A DNA stretch of 42,638 nt from Aphodosoma sp045126975 (GCA_045126975.1 JBGVPL010000050.1:1-42638), one strand, 5' to 3'; counted from the first letter of the stretch, positions 9,701 through 19,088 are shown. Numbers and translations are program-made. The notes: generated by a model from the sequence alone, not told the origin.

Positions 9701-10023
9701 TAGAAGTTAAACGCAGAGATGATGGAGTAGTAATGCGAACTTGTGAAATTTGTCCTGGTGGAGGCACTCCAGTCGAAAATGTATATTCGTCAGGTCCATA
9801 TATTGTTCCTACGGTATTGACGGCAGCACAACCTATGTGGGTTGAAAATTTAGAGAAAGGTGAGATAAATATTTTTACGATATCAGGTCAGTTGGTAGAT
9901 TCTTATATTATTGATTCGGAGAAAAATAGAAGTATTTCTGCTCCAATAGAGTCTGGCGTTTATTTAGTGCAAATTGTTGCCACTTCAGAAACATTTATAA
10001 CTAAAATTATTATTACTAAATAA
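6799..10023 (+). CDS. T9SS cargo protein, tandem paralogue of the 3708 gene
   Basis: 1,074 aa from the ATG at 6799; the in-frame ATG at 6751 lies inside the upstream gene and would add 16 residues before the signal peptide. The signal peptide core is LIVHCALCIVHS, encoded by a TGCATTG repeat. Order of domains matches the 3708 protein: jelly-roll-like (about 25-215, with YDISFDWKVWG), FnIII-like (about 220-310), the ASVRLGNW module (about 360-522, with KYAVVLENPGH, WKDWTTIGIDLRE, YAYFTLDC), a PKD-like region (about 597-694), two GCDSI-type repeats (GCDSITTLNV and QCDSIVILHL), an Ig-like stretch (YQWYENDVKLEG) and a T9SS tail ending KIIITK. The next gene starts 2 bases after its stop, so they are very likely cotranscribed. 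Likely exported to the cell surface. Confidence 0.82.
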   Translation: MNYKKILLFLIVHCALCIVHSVYAQTLKTPYQYGFEAGDADSANWVLNAGDRGKFCNDQWMIGNVEHSEGYQSLYISCDNGVTSNYGDKPNVVVAIRTLELETGNYDISFDWKVWGEEQVSELYVCALPDNYRVNEEGLISNDTIGFFHKGFSRFIQSVTTNDGVYMALSGSTIWNNASFVMSIVGGRKVQLAFVWVNANQDSTLASPMGACIDNIQINSAMCPKPENLVSQSECGLLRVQWDGVAPEYECGYKRVGAKYWNNVYGVDGEVNQPFYEWIDVEEGAYDVRVRAIADNDTSAYVYLNTVVVWCPDNHCFDFVSLDNKEIVTCEAGAAIMYPMEDSTDYSFAVVPPIDYGSNSIFSRHTTYWVQGEFDPRTGNRLRTIPEDELASVRLGNWNSGAQAERITYDFEVVDDIVLLMKYAVVLENPGHGEYFDPYFGLEILKEDGTPISKNATCGEAFFSPQKDPDKWNYSGAFVWKDWTTIGIDLRECKGQKIKIQLTTQDCTPGAHGGYAYFTLDCIDATIKSDGCENITLEAPSGFRYSWYNKTNKDFVPTTNQSIVVAAGDTTTYYCDVNYLDNNNCTFTLSSSVVPHNPKADFIYLWEPANCENIVNFENTSKVVANINGVDSIVEGKRCEHYLWEFEFNGETTKTDLINPKFVVPREGGSLKVRLSAYLSDELCVDVMETIIDVPAIYENYVTLNHEMCFGDYIIFGGEYIMTSGTWIDTVPNVWGCDSITTLNVIVHSRPEDVVIYDTICSSEPYIIGNYRLDSTGVYELKFVTNDSLQCDSIVILHLLKVDPLDLSVNLENNFVCADGGTLSVTYELNGNSNNPSFYTIIFDSLAHDAGFVDVLDANVNGEVNNVDILIPANCRPNHYSAELIFKDTIDICGGISFPIEFDVYYSSSILQTKFGNMITIFDSAYNGGYAFVEYQWYENDVKLEGETKSFYLLDEGEQFSADDCYYLEVKRRDDGVVMRTCEICPGGGTPVENVYSSGPYIVPTVLTAAQPMWVENLEKGEINIFTISGQLVDSYIIDSEKNRSISAPIESGVYLVQIVATSETFITKIIITK
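6828..6860 (+). repeat. TGTGCAT repeat encoding a signal peptide core
   Basis: Four and a half units of ATTGTGC / GTTGTGC in a row. They lie in frame in the signal peptide of the 6799 gene and are translated as IVHCALCIVH. The same unit occurs at 3751-3765, 19033-19067 and, weaker, 21477-21508, always in a signal peptide. Confidence 0.75.
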
Positions 10024-10025
10024 TT

Positions 10026-13000
10026 ATGAGAAAATTATTGTTATTCTTATTTATATGTGCTTTGCAGTGCAGTACATGTTGTATTTTTGCTCAGGATGCA
10101 TCTGTTATTTTGTTTGAGGATTTTGAGAGTGGAATATCAGAGACATGGAAACAAGAACAAGTTTTGGGTGATTATAATTGGGTTGTAGAGTCGGGTACAT
10201 TGACTAATCCCAATGGTGCTTTTAGTGGAGATAAACGTATAGCATTTCGTAATAACACTAATCAAACCACAGGTAATATCACTCGTTTGATTCTTCCTGA
10301 ATTGGATTTGACAAAAGTTTTTCAGCCAATATTATGTTTTTCTTATGCTCAAGATAAATGGGCTGGTGATATTGATACTTTGAAAGTTTTGTATCGTCGT
10401 ACGCCTAATAGCAATTGGGTAACTTTGCGCAAGTATGACACATATTCTTCTGAATGGCAACGCGATACTATTCGTTTGGCGGCTATTACAAGTACATATC
10501 AAGTCGCATTTGAAGGTAAAGATAATTTAGGTCGTGGTATTGTTATTGATGATGTGGAAATTCGTTCAATTCCGAATTGTACTCAACCATTCAATTTGAC
10601 AGCAAGTAAGATAGCTGGTGTTTCTGCTCGTTTGGAGTGGGCAGGTTCGTTTGATGCGTTAACTTATAAGATTGTATTGTCAAATAAACCTTTGACAATA
10701 GAAGAACTCGGTTCCCAACTCTCAACTCTCAATTGTAAAATTTATGAGGTTGATGGTGCAGAATATTCATTAGGAGTAGATGGTTTATTGCCTGCTACTG
10801 AATATTATTTTTACGTACAATCTCAATGTCAGAATGAGTTTAGTGATTGGAGTGATGTTGGTATCTTTAGAACATCTGATATGTTGATGTTGCCTTATGT
10901 CGAAACATTTGATATGGATTATGTAGAGAATACAACTTCTTCTGTTGATGGATGGTTTTGTTATTCGTCAAAACGTGGCGCAAAACCACCTTTTGTAAAT
11001 ACACATCAAATGAAAAGTGATCGTTTGAAATATTCTCCTGACTCTACTACTGCGCTTTTCTTTCATGGTGCTTTAAATACAGAAACAGCTATATCAAAAA
11101 ATGCCTATTCTTATGCTTGTGTTCCTGAAATATATGTAGATAGTGTTAAGCGTTTGCAAGCCTCTTTTTGGACTATAAATTATGCAACAGATGGTCTTGT
11201 GCCTATTGCTAATTTTTCTAAATTGCTTGTTGGGGTTATGACTGATCCTGAAGATATAAATACGTTTGTTGCTGTAGATACGGTCGTATTAACTTCAGTG
11301 TTAGAATTTGAAGAAATTTTTGTTTCTTTTGAAAATTATCAAGATACAGGTAAGTATATCACCTTTATGTCTTACTTCAAAGATGGCAAAAATGCTTTTG
11401 TTATTGATAATTTGATAATAGATTATATCCCTACAACTCCAAAAGCTAATATTTCGGTCGCTTTGCCAGAAGCAGATGCTCTTGAGGTAAATTTTGTTGA
11501 ACAATCTGCTCGTTATGAAGTTATTGTTGCAAATGCAAAATTAAATACTGATAAAATTGATAATAAAAAGGTAATTAAACGTCAAGAATATACATCTTTC
11601 CCTTGTAGGGTAGAGGGTCTTAATCCTTGGGTTAATTATTTTGTTTATGCCCGTCATTTGAATGATGCCGATACTGGAGCTTGGAGTAATCCTGTTACCA
11701 TTTTGATGCCAGATGAACTTGATACTGTTCCGACAACTATATCTTTCGACATAAACACTTTTGATGTTTTGTCTTACTACAATCCAGGTAAATCAACATA
11801 TAAAATGTGCAATGGATTATTGGCGTTGTCTAATAGTTCTTCTTACCCTGATTGTTCACAACAGTTTTGGACCGAGCCTCCAAAGGCCCGTTCTCCTTGG
11901 GAATTGGCTATGCAAGCCCCTAAGGCAGAAAGTTATCAAATGGTGATTTTCCCAGAATTACAAGAACCAGAAAAAGTTAGTGTGAGTTTCTATGCTACAC
12001 GACATTTGAATGAAACTGCAGCGTTTGCAATTGGTATAGTGAGCGATGCTAATAATGTAGAGTCGTTTCAAGCAATTGATACTATCATATTAGATGTTAA
12101 AAATAGTTCGCTCAATAATTATACAAGTTATAAATATAATTTAGGCGATTATAATCTCGATGGTCGATTCTTTGCAATCAAAGCTGCTTATGATTATTGT
12201 GGCTCTTCTGTCAAAGTTTGGATTGATGATGTCCGTTTCTTTGAAGGCGATGGTTGCGGAGAACCAGATAATATTACTGCAAGAGTGGTAAATGATGAAG
12301 CTACTATTTCTTGGTCGGATAACGGAGCTTCTTCTTGGAATGTTTTGGTCTCTAAGAAAGAATATTCTGCTGATGAATTAGACAAATTGTCTCCATCTGA
12401 CTATTTTGTTAAAAAATCTACCGACAATCCTTCTATTATAATCAATGGTTTGGAGACAGGAGAAAAAACATATTACTATTATATACAGTCTAATTGTAAT
12501 GGTACTTTAGGTGTTTGGACTTTACCTAATTCATTCAAAACTGAATGTGCTAAATTCGAGAATGTACCCTATTCAATGAATTTTGATGATGAAGAGTGGG
12601 TTGCGTCTTCTTATTTGAAAGGCTTTGTTGTGCCTTGTCTTTATACTACTCAAGTCGAGGTGCAAGGTGACGAACCAGGCGATGTATTCTATTATCCGCA
12701 TCTTTCTACGGCTTCAGCAACTACTGGTGAAAAATCTTTATTATTGGGAGGTTCTGTTATTGAAGGTTATAGTAGTTATATTGCTTTCCCTCAAATGCGT
12801 GTAGAGTTAAATACTCTTCAAATAGTTTTTGATATGAAAGCAGATTCTATTGATCATGTTGTTGAAGTAGGTGTAATGTCAGACCCATCAAATATCAAAA
12901 CATTTGAAAAGGTTGCAATTGTTGAACCTACTATAGATTGGAGTAAAAATACAGTTAAATTTGTTGATTATGAGGGACAAGGTCAATATATTGCCATTTG

Positions 13001-16000
13001 TACTGCTGGAACAGAAAATGTCAATTATATTGATAATGTTATGATTGTTAGCGCTACAACCGGTGGAGGTGGTGGAGATGTGAATCCAAATGAAGATAGT
13101 TGTCAGTCTCCAAAACAATTAGGAGCTTCTGATATTTCAAAAACAGCGGCTACAATATCTTGGAATAGTGATGCTGATTTATGTAATTTGGTTGTTTCTT
13201 CTCGTGAATTGACTATTGAAGAGAGGGTAAATGCTGTAGTTGGAGGTGATATTTTAGCTGTTGAACAATTATCAGCAAAAACTTATAGTCTTACTAATTT
13301 GAAGAGTAATACTGCTTATCATTTTTATGTACAATCTCTTTGTTCTGATACTACATCAAGTGCATGGGCTGTAGGACATTTCTATACCAATTGTGATGTG
13401 CTTGATACTTATCAAATGGGAGTGGAAAACTTTGATTATTATGGAGTTGGTCAGGGAGTTGCTCCAAATTGTTATATTATTGGTAATTTGATTGATTCCG
13501 CTTCAAATTCATATTTCCCTTATTGCTCTGATGAGTTTGCTAATTCAGGTTCGGCATCGTTGAAATTTGTTTCAATACCAGCATACAACGGAGCTTATGC
13601 CATTACGCCTGAAATAAATATTGATGATATATCTCGTCTTCGAGTTAAATTTTACGCATCAACGGGTAAATATTTCACATCTCAATATGCTCGTGATTTG
13701 ACTGTGGCTATTGTTACAGATCCAACTGATTTGGCGACACAAACAAATATTAAAACAGTTAAGGTGTATCCTGGAGATGCATTGCAATATGAAGTCCGTT
13801 TTGATGAATATATCGGTGATTATAATGATGATTATGGTCGTTATGTGATGTTTTCATCTGAGTTATTTACAGCAGCTACGGTTAATACTGTATTTATTGA
13901 TGATGTTGTGTTTGATACTATTCCTGAGTGTGTATCTCCAAAGGTTCGTGAAGTTGAGAATAAATCAGATCGTATATTATTGCAATTGTATGAAGGTACT
14001 GCTCCTTATCAAGTGAAATATATTGTTGGGGATTATTCTCAGGCGGCATTAGATGCTGCTACGATTGTTAATGTTGGTGCAGATGGTAATTTTGAAATAA
14101 ATGGTTTGGTTCAAAATACTGATTGTTTTGTTATGGTGCGTTCTACTTGTGGTGATGGTTATAGCGAGTGGTCGCCAGCGCACTATTTCACATCAGCAAA
14201 ATTGACAACGACAACTTTGCCTTATTATGATTCATTCTCTCAGAATAAGAATGTTGGAGAGTATAATAATCCTCTTGATTGGAATACTCATTATACTGTT
14301 GATGATGTAGAAGGCCAATATAAATATCCGTATGTAGCTAATGATCGCGGTGAAGATAAAGTTGTTTACCTATATTCTGATGCATCTTCAGAAACAAGCT
14401 ATATGGTATCTCCAAAAATTGATGTTGATAATTTAAATAAATGTCAGATTTCTTTTAACTATAAACCTGACGTTTCATCTGTTAAATCTCAACGTGCGAT
14501 TGTAGTTGGTGTTGTTTCTGATGTATCGTCAAAAGCAAAAATTGCATCAACTTTTCATCCTATAGATACTATTATTACGACTGGTACTTTGCAGTATAGT
14601 CAAGTTGTAGTGTCGTTGGCTTCTTATTCAAGTTCGGCTAAATATGTGGCATTGATGGTTAATCACTCATTAAATCGCGCAAAACTTACAGATAAAAATG
14701 GAACTTATGGTGGTTGTTATGTTGATGATGTTTTGATTGAACTTATTCCAACATGTCAACGTCCTACTGATTTCCGTTTGCAGTCGCTCGGAGATACCTA
14801 TGCAAAATTTGCATTTTCTCATGAAGGGGCAACTAAGTATGAGGTTAAATATGGAGTTGCAGGGTTTGATGTTGATAAAGAGGGTACATCTCTTTCTATA
14901 ACAGAAAAAGAATTTGCTATCAATGGTTTGCAACCAAATACCGAGTATGATTTCTATGTTAGAGCATATTGTTCTGCTACCGATATTTCTGCTTGGTCTT
15001 TGTGTGAAAGATATACAACTTTTGAAGTGCCTGTCTCAACATTCCCATACGATAATAAATTCGATAATGAAAATGAGAATAAATTGTGGAAATTTTCATC
15101 TTTTAACTCTCAATTGTCAACTGATAATAAGTGGTATATTAATGACTCTCTTTATGTTTCGTCTGATAATGGAGTATCAACAACTTATCGTAATAAAATA
15201 ACAAAAACATGGGCATATCGTACATTTGATATGAAAGAAGGTGTTTATACCGTTTCATTTGATTGGAAAGCACAGGGCGATGGTGCGGATTATATGCGTG
15301 TTTTGTTAATTCCTGCTTTGTCTCAATTTACAGAAGGTAGTAGTGATGTATTTAATTTTGATGGGTCGGTTGTTACTCTTTCTGCAGCAAAACAATCTTA
15401 TCCTGAAGATTGGGTTGATTTGGGTCGTGATGGTAGAGTATTTAACTCTTCAGTTCATTGGAGTACATATTCAAAAACATTTATGATTACTCCTGAAATG
15501 GCGGGTTTCTATCGTTTAGTTGTTTATTGGGAAAATGACGATATGTCAAGTTCGGCTAATAATATGTCGGCAGTATTTGATAATCTATTTATTGAGAAAT
15601 CTTCTTGTAGTTATCCTTATAAATTTGAAATAGAAGATATAAATTCAACATATTTGACTATAAGCTGGAAACCAGTAGATAAAACGCCAAAATCTTATAA
15701 TGTGGTGGCTCTTCTTAAAGAGGGTAACCCTGATGAGGTTGAGTCAGTTTATGTGGCTTCTAGGACAACCGTTACTTCTCCAATAGCTACAATTTCAAAT
15801 CTTACATCCAGCACAGATTATTATATCTATGTTCAAGCTAATTGTGATGGTAAAGAAGATTTAAGTTATTGGTCGGATGTCTATAGATTTACTACTCCTT
15901 GCGACCCTAAACCACTTGGAACCGTATTCTCATTTGAGTTAGATGAAGGTTATTTCTTGCCAAATTATGATGATGGAGAGCCTAATACATCATATCGTGT

Positions 16001-18656
16001 CCCTGATTGTTTTGTTAATGGTCACTCTAATTCGGAAGAATTCCCATATATTAAAGATAATACAGTTTCATATCCTCACTCATATATGAGTGGTATATAT
16101 CAAGTGGCTCGTACTGGTGATTATGCATTGAAACTTTATTCTAATTCTGAAGAGAAGATAGGTGGTTATATGGCATTGCCATTGATTGATGGTAATTTCG
16201 ATGAATTGCAAGTATCATTCTGGATACGTCCGTTTGGTGCAGTCAAAGGTACTGATAATGTAAATTCTGTCGGATTGAATGCGGTCTTTGCTCGTAAAGT
16301 TACAGTGGGTACGATGACTAACCCTAACGATCCATCTACATTTGAGCCTTTGCAAGTAGTTTCTTATCCATATACTACAGAAAATCAAGAAATGTCATCT
16401 GGTTCATTTGTTTTTGATGATGTTGAAGGTACTAATTATTGGCGTAAACACTCTGTATTGCTTAAAGGTGCGAAAGGTAAATTTATTGCCTTCAAGAATG
16501 AAATGTATGATGGAAAAGAGAATAATCAGATGTATATTGATGACGTAGTTGTTGATTATATCTCAGATTGTATGACCCCATCTTCAGTGATGGTTGAAGA
16601 TGCGACTGCCACTACAGCTCGTCTTAATGCTACAACTAATGGCGGTGATATGTTTGAGGTACAAATTTCTTTGAAAGAAGATTGTAGTGAAGTATGGCGC
16701 ACAGATACTATTACAGGATTCCCTGCAAATATTACTAATTTGTTGCCTGGACAAGATTATTATATGCGTGTTAAACAAATTTGTGGTCCAACACAACAAT
16801 CGGATTGGTCTTCAATTACTAATTGTATCACAGCTTATACTACTTTATATTCAACAGATTTGTTGGGTACATTTAATATTAATTCTTATACTCCTCGTCA
16901 TTGGCAACGTTCGTGTGGTACTTCGGCTGCCGATATATTTAGTCAAGCAGGTAGTGCTATGATTACTGATCCAACATTGCCTCTTGGATGGAAAGTGAAA
17001 GATAATCATCTTGCTGTATATGTTACATCGGCAGAAACTCGTGAAACCAATCCATATTGTTGGATTTTCTCTTCATCTGTCGAATTACCAAAAGGGGATG
17101 TAACAATGTTGTTGGATTTGGCTTTAACTGATGATGACGGAATACATAAGCCTGACTCGACTATAAGTAATAAGAAAGATAAATTCTATGTTGTTATTTC
17201 TGAAAATAATGGTCGTAGTTGGGAGGAACAGAATAAATTTGCTTGGACTAATGATGGTGCTGGTGATTTCGACTATAATGCGATTCCTTTTGAAGGCACT
17301 ACTTATTCGCTTGATTTATCTAAATATGCAGGTAAGGTAGTTCGTTTTGCATTCTATTCTGAGTGTCGTTCTACTATTACTTCTGAGTTGCATATACGCA
17401 ATGTGCATATCAATGCTTCTGTAAGCAATAAAGTAGAGTCATTTATTTGTGAAACAGAAGATTATCGTTATGATGAATTTGTGAAATTATCAACAGAATT
17501 ACAATTGGGTGAAAATAAATTTGTATATCACAAACGGTCCGATAATATTTCTGTGAAAGATACAATCAACAATATAAATGTTGTTGTAAAATCAATGAGT
17601 GTAAAAACTCTTGATGCTCAAATTTGTGATGGTGATATTTATACCCAAAATAATTTTAAATCATTAAATCGTGCTGGTGTTTATAAACAAAAATTAGTTT
17701 CAAAAGAGGGTTGTGATTCTGTGGTGGTGCTTAATCTTCAAGTAAATCCAATCTCTGAAGTTGTATTTGCTGATACAATATGTTTTGGCGCTAATTATGT
17801 TTGGAATAGTAAGGAGTATAATCGCTCAGGTATGTATATTGATACATTGATATCTGCGGTGACAGGTTGTGATTCAATTGTTACTTTGCTTTTGAAAGTA
17901 AAAGATGCTCCTATGGTAGAGAAAACTATTGATATTTGTAGTGGAAAATCTTATCAATTTGGTTCGAGAACTATTACCGAATCAGGTGTTTATACCGAAA
18001 CGTTTAAAACTGCTGAAGGTTGTGACTCTATTGTAACTCTTACAGTCAATGTTGCTGATAATTTGAGAAGCATCTTGAATGAATTTATATGTACAGGTGA
18101 AGTCTATTCTGGTAATGGATTTAATGGAATTCCTGTTGCAGGTACTTATACTTTGCCTTTGACTTCTGTGGGCGGTTGTGATAGTACGATTGTACTTAAT
18201 CTTATTGAATTGAATGATGATACTATTCATGTTGAGCAGAATATTACTATTGAGGAGTTGCCTTATACTTTTGCATCTAAAGTTTATGATGAAAATACTG
18301 AAATTGGTATTTATACTGATGAAATTTTTGTTGAGCATGATAGTTGTTCTAGTGTTGTAGTTCTCACTCTTAAAGTAGAAGAACCTGTTGGAGTTGATAA
18401 TATTGAGTTATCTGATTTGGTATTATATCCTAACCCAGTACAAGCGGGTGATATGATAAACATTGAAGGCAATTTTACAATGGAAGAATTAGATGGAATG
18501 TACGTTGAAGTTTATACAATGCTTGGTTCTTGTATCTATTCTTCTCAATTCACAACTCTTAATTCTCAACTTTCTATTGATAATCGTGGATTATACATAG
18601 TGCGTGTAATAGCGGGCAATGGTACTATTTATCAAGGTAAGATTATTGTGAAATAA
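10026..18656 (+). CDS. Giant modular T9SS surface protein: 8 jelly-roll/FnIII units plus GCDSI repeats
   Basis: 2,876 aa. Signal peptide to about residue 23 (CIFAQ). Eight units follow, each a jelly-roll-like domain (opening like LFEDFESG or LPYYDSF, closing like YIDDVVVDY plus a Cys) and a FnIII domain (PATEYYFYVQSQC type): starts near residues 23, 285, 563, 841, 1124, 1391, 1666 and 1960. A ninth, unpaired jelly-roll-like domain spans about 2273-2465. Then come one degenerate and five recognisable GCDSI repeats (about 2466-2790) and a textbook T9SS tail (LYPNPV, GLYIVRV, GKIIVK; about 2796-2876). A Gly run precedes the FnIII domain of unit 4. No catalytic motif was seen, so adhesion or matrix function is inferred. 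It starts 2 bases after the previous stop and ends at a bidirectional terminator. Confidence 0.87.
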   Translation: MRKLLLFLFICALQCSTCCIFAQDASVILFEDFESGISETWKQEQVLGDYNWVVESGTLTNPNGAFSGDKRIAFRNNTNQTTGNITRLILPELDLTKVFQPILCFSYAQDKWAGDIDTLKVLYRRTPNSNWVTLRKYDTYSSEWQRDTIRLAAITSTYQVAFEGKDNLGRGIVIDDVEIRSIPNCTQPFNLTASKIAGVSARLEWAGSFDALTYKIVLSNKPLTIEELGSQLSTLNCKIYEVDGAEYSLGVDGLLPATEYYFYVQSQCQNEFSDWSDVGIFRTSDMLMLPYVETFDMDYVENTTSSVDGWFCYSSKRGAKPPFVNTHQMKSDRLKYSPDSTTALFFHGALNTETAISKNAYSYACVPEIYVDSVKRLQASFWTINYATDGLVPIANFSKLLVGVMTDPEDINTFVAVDTVVLTSVLEFEEIFVSFENYQDTGKYITFMSYFKDGKNAFVIDNLIIDYIPTTPKANISVALPEADALEVNFVEQSARYEVIVANAKLNTDKIDNKKVIKRQEYTSFPCRVEGLNPWVNYFVYARHLNDADTGAWSNPVTILMPDELDTVPTTISFDINTFDVLSYYNPGKSTYKMCNGLLALSNSSSYPDCSQQFWTEPPKARSPWELAMQAPKAESYQMVIFPELQEPEKVSVSFYATRHLNETAAFAIGIVSDANNVESFQAIDTIILDVKNSSLNNYTSYKYNLGDYNLDGRFFAIKAAYDYCGSSVKVWIDDVRFFEGDGCGEPDNITARVVNDEATISWSDNGASSWNVLVSKKEYSADELDKLSPSDYFVKKSTDNPSIIINGLETGEKTYYYYIQSNCNGTLGVWTLPNSFKTECAKFENVPYSMNFDDEEWVASSYLKGFVVPCLYTTQVEVQGDEPGDVFYYPHLSTASATTGEKSLLLGGSVIEGYSSYIAFPQMRVELNTLQIVFDMKADSIDHVVEVGVMSDPSNIKTFEKVAIVEPTIDWSKNTVKFVDYEGQGQYIAICTAGTENVNYIDNVMIVSATTGGGGGDVNPNEDSCQSPKQLGASDISKTAATISWNSDADLCNLVVSSRELTIEERVNAVVGGDILAVEQLSAKTYSLTNLKSNTAYHFYVQSLCSDTTSSAWAVGHFYTNCDVLDTYQMGVENFDYYGVGQGVAPNCYIIGNLIDSASNSYFPYCSDEFANSGSASLKFVSIPAYNGAYAITPEINIDDISRLRVKFYASTGKYFTSQYARDLTVAIVTDPTDLATQTNIKTVKVYPGDALQYEVRFDEYIGDYNDDYGRYVMFSSELFTAATVNTVFIDDVVFDTIPECVSPKVREVENKSDRILLQLYEGTAPYQVKYIVGDYSQAALDAATIVNVGADGNFEINGLVQNTDCFVMVRSTCGDGYSEWSPAHYFTSAKLTTTTLPYYDSFSQNKNVGEYNNPLDWNTHYTVDDVEGQYKYPYVANDRGEDKVVYLYSDASSETSYMVSPKIDVDNLNKCQISFNYKPDVSSVKSQRAIVVGVVSDVSSKAKIASTFHPIDTIITTGTLQYSQVVVSLASYSSSAKYVALMVNHSLNRAKLTDKNGTYGGCYVDDVLIELIPTCQRPTDFRLQSLGDTYAKFAFSHEGATKYEVKYGVAGFDVDKEGTSLSITEKEFAINGLQPNTEYDFYVRAYCSATDISAWSLCERYTTFEVPVSTFPYDNKFDNENENKLWKFSSFNSQLSTDNKWYINDSLYVSSDNGVSTTYRNKITKTWAYRTFDMKEGVYTVSFDWKAQGDGADYMRVLLIPALSQFTEGSSDVFNFDGSVVTLSAAKQSYPEDWVDLGRDGRVFNSSVHWSTYSKTFMITPEMAGFYRLVVYWENDDMSSSANNMSAVFDNLFIEKSSCSYPYKFEIEDINSTYLTISWKPVDKTPKSYNVVALLKEGNPDEVESVYVASRTTVTSPIATISNLTSSTDYYIYVQANCDGKEDLSYWSDVYRFTTPCDPKPLGTVFSFELDEGYFLPNYDDGEPNTSYRVPDCFVNGHSNSEEFPYIKDNTVSYPHSYMSGIYQVARTGDYALKLYSNSEEKIGGYMALPLIDGNFDELQVSFWIRPFGAVKGTDNVNSVGLNAVFARKVTVGTMTNPNDPSTFEPLQVVSYPYTTENQEMSSGSFVFDDVEGTNYWRKHSVLLKGAKGKFIAFKNEMYDGKENNQMYIDDVVVDYISDCMTPSSVMVEDATATTARLNATTNGGDMFEVQISLKEDCSEVWRTDTITGFPANITNLLPGQDYYMRVKQICGPTQQSDWSSITNCITAYTTLYSTDLLGTFNINSYTPRHWQRSCGTSAADIFSQAGSAMITDPTLPLGWKVKDNHLAVYVTSAETRETNPYCWIFSSSVELPKGDVTMLLDLALTDDDGIHKPDSTISNKKDKFYVVISENNGRSWEEQNKFAWTNDGAGDFDYNAIPFEGTTYSLDLSKYAGKVVRFAFYSECRSTITSELHIRNVHINASVSNKVESFICETEDYRYDEFVKLSTELQLGENKFVYHKRSDNISVKDTINNINVVVKSMSVKTLDAQICDGDIYTQNNFKSLNRAGVYKQKLVSKEGCDSVVVLNLQVNPISEVVFADTICFGANYVWNSKEYNRSGMYIDTLISAVTGCDSIVTLLLKVKDAPMVEKTIDICSGKSYQFGSRTITESGVYTETFKTAEGCDSIVTLTVNVADNLRSILNEFICTGEVYSGNGFNGIPVAGTYTLPLTSVGGCDSTIVLNLIELNDDTIHVEQNITIEELPYTFASKVYDENTEIGIYTDEIFVEHDSCSSVVVLTLKVEEPVGVDNIELSDLVLYPNPVQAGDMINIEGNFTMEELDGMYVEVYTMLGSCIYSSQFTTLNSQLSIDNRGLYIVRVIAGNGTIYQGKIIVK
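10714..10736 (+). repeat. AACTCTC repeat inside the giant gene
   Basis: The tract reads (CAACTCT) twice then CAATTGT and is translated as SQLSTLNC within the first FnIII domain, between strands. Same family as 15104-15128 and 18543-18584. Confidence 0.6.
15104..15128 (+). repeat. AACTCTCAATTGTCAACT repeat inside the giant gene
   Basis: Encodes FNSQLSTDNK near the start of the seventh jelly-roll-like domain (about residue 1695). The peptide nearly repeats one in the sorting domain of the same protein (LNSQLSIDNR), although those two domains are unrelated, so the shared text comes from the DNA repeat. Confidence 0.6.
18543..18584 (+). repeat. CTCAATTCACAACT repeat inside the sorting-domain codons
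   Basis: Degenerate units of CTCAATT, CACAACT, CTTAATT, CTCAACT in frame, translated as QFTTLNSQLSIDN. It sits in the loop just before the conserved GLYIVRV strand of the T9SS tail. Confidence 0.6.
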
Positions 18657-18677
18657 GAAATAGGTTAGTATCAAAGA

Positions 18678-18715
18678 AAAGCGAGCAGTCCAAATTGGAT
18701 TGCCCGCTTTTTTAT
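18678..18715. terminator. Bidirectional terminator between the giant gene and the HMA gene
   Basis: Long stem with arms around AAAGCGAGCAGTCC (18678-18691) and GGATTGCCCGCTTT (18697-18710), one A/C mismatch, a 5-base loop, and T residues after it; A residues precede it, so it also serves the convergent - strand gene. Confidence 0.8.
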
Positions 18716-18737
18716 TTTGCGTTTTTATATTTTATTT

Positions 18738-19088
18738 TTAGTGTTTATGTCCGTGGTCGTGTCCATGATGATGTTCGTGGTTGCACTCTACGTGTTCGCC
18801 TTCTTTCAATTCTTTTGATTCGTATTTAATATATTTCATTAAGGCAGCTTGAAGTTTTTCTACGTTAGTGCGTTTGTCTTCATACACGATAGTTACTACG
18901 CGGTGAGCTACATCGAAATCAAGTTTTTTAACGCCACGTTCGTAAGCCAACACATTTTCTACTTTACCTTTACAGTTGTCGCACTCCATTTCAGGAACAT
19001 AGAGGCGTACTGTTTGTTTTTCTGCCATCAAGTTAATGCACAATGCACAATTCACAATGCATAATGCTAAAATAAATAATCTTTTCAT
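18738..19088 (-). CDS. Exported heavy-metal-associated (HMA) domain protein with His-rich tail
   Basis: 116 aa. The signal peptide core reads LCIVNCALCI and is encoded by a GTGCATT-type repeat. The mature part has one HMA fold: VRLYVPEMECDNCKGKV with the metal-binding CxxC at residues 36-39, then a V-T-I-V-Y strand and a helix. The last 17 residues are mostly His (NHEHHHGHDHGHKH), suggesting a second soft or borderline metal site. By family it binds Cu+, Zn2+ or a similar ion. It lies downstream of a TonB-dependent receptor on the same strand, 103 bases away with no promoter seen in between, so it probably receives or buffers the imported metal in the periplasm. Metal identity cannot be read from the sequence. 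Confidence 0.85.
   Translation of the reverse strand: MKRLFILALCIVNCALCINLMAEKQTVRLYVPEMECDNCKGKVENVLAYERGVKKLDFDVAHRVVTIVYEDKRTNVEKLQAALMKYIKYESKELKEGEHVECNHEHHHGHDHGHKH
19033..19067 (-). repeat. ATGCACA repeat in the HMA signal peptide
   Basis: Units AATGCAC, AATGCAC, AATTCAC, AATGCAT, AATGC on the + strand; on the coding strand they give ALCIVNCALCIN, the hydrophobic core of the signal peptide. Confidence 0.72.
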
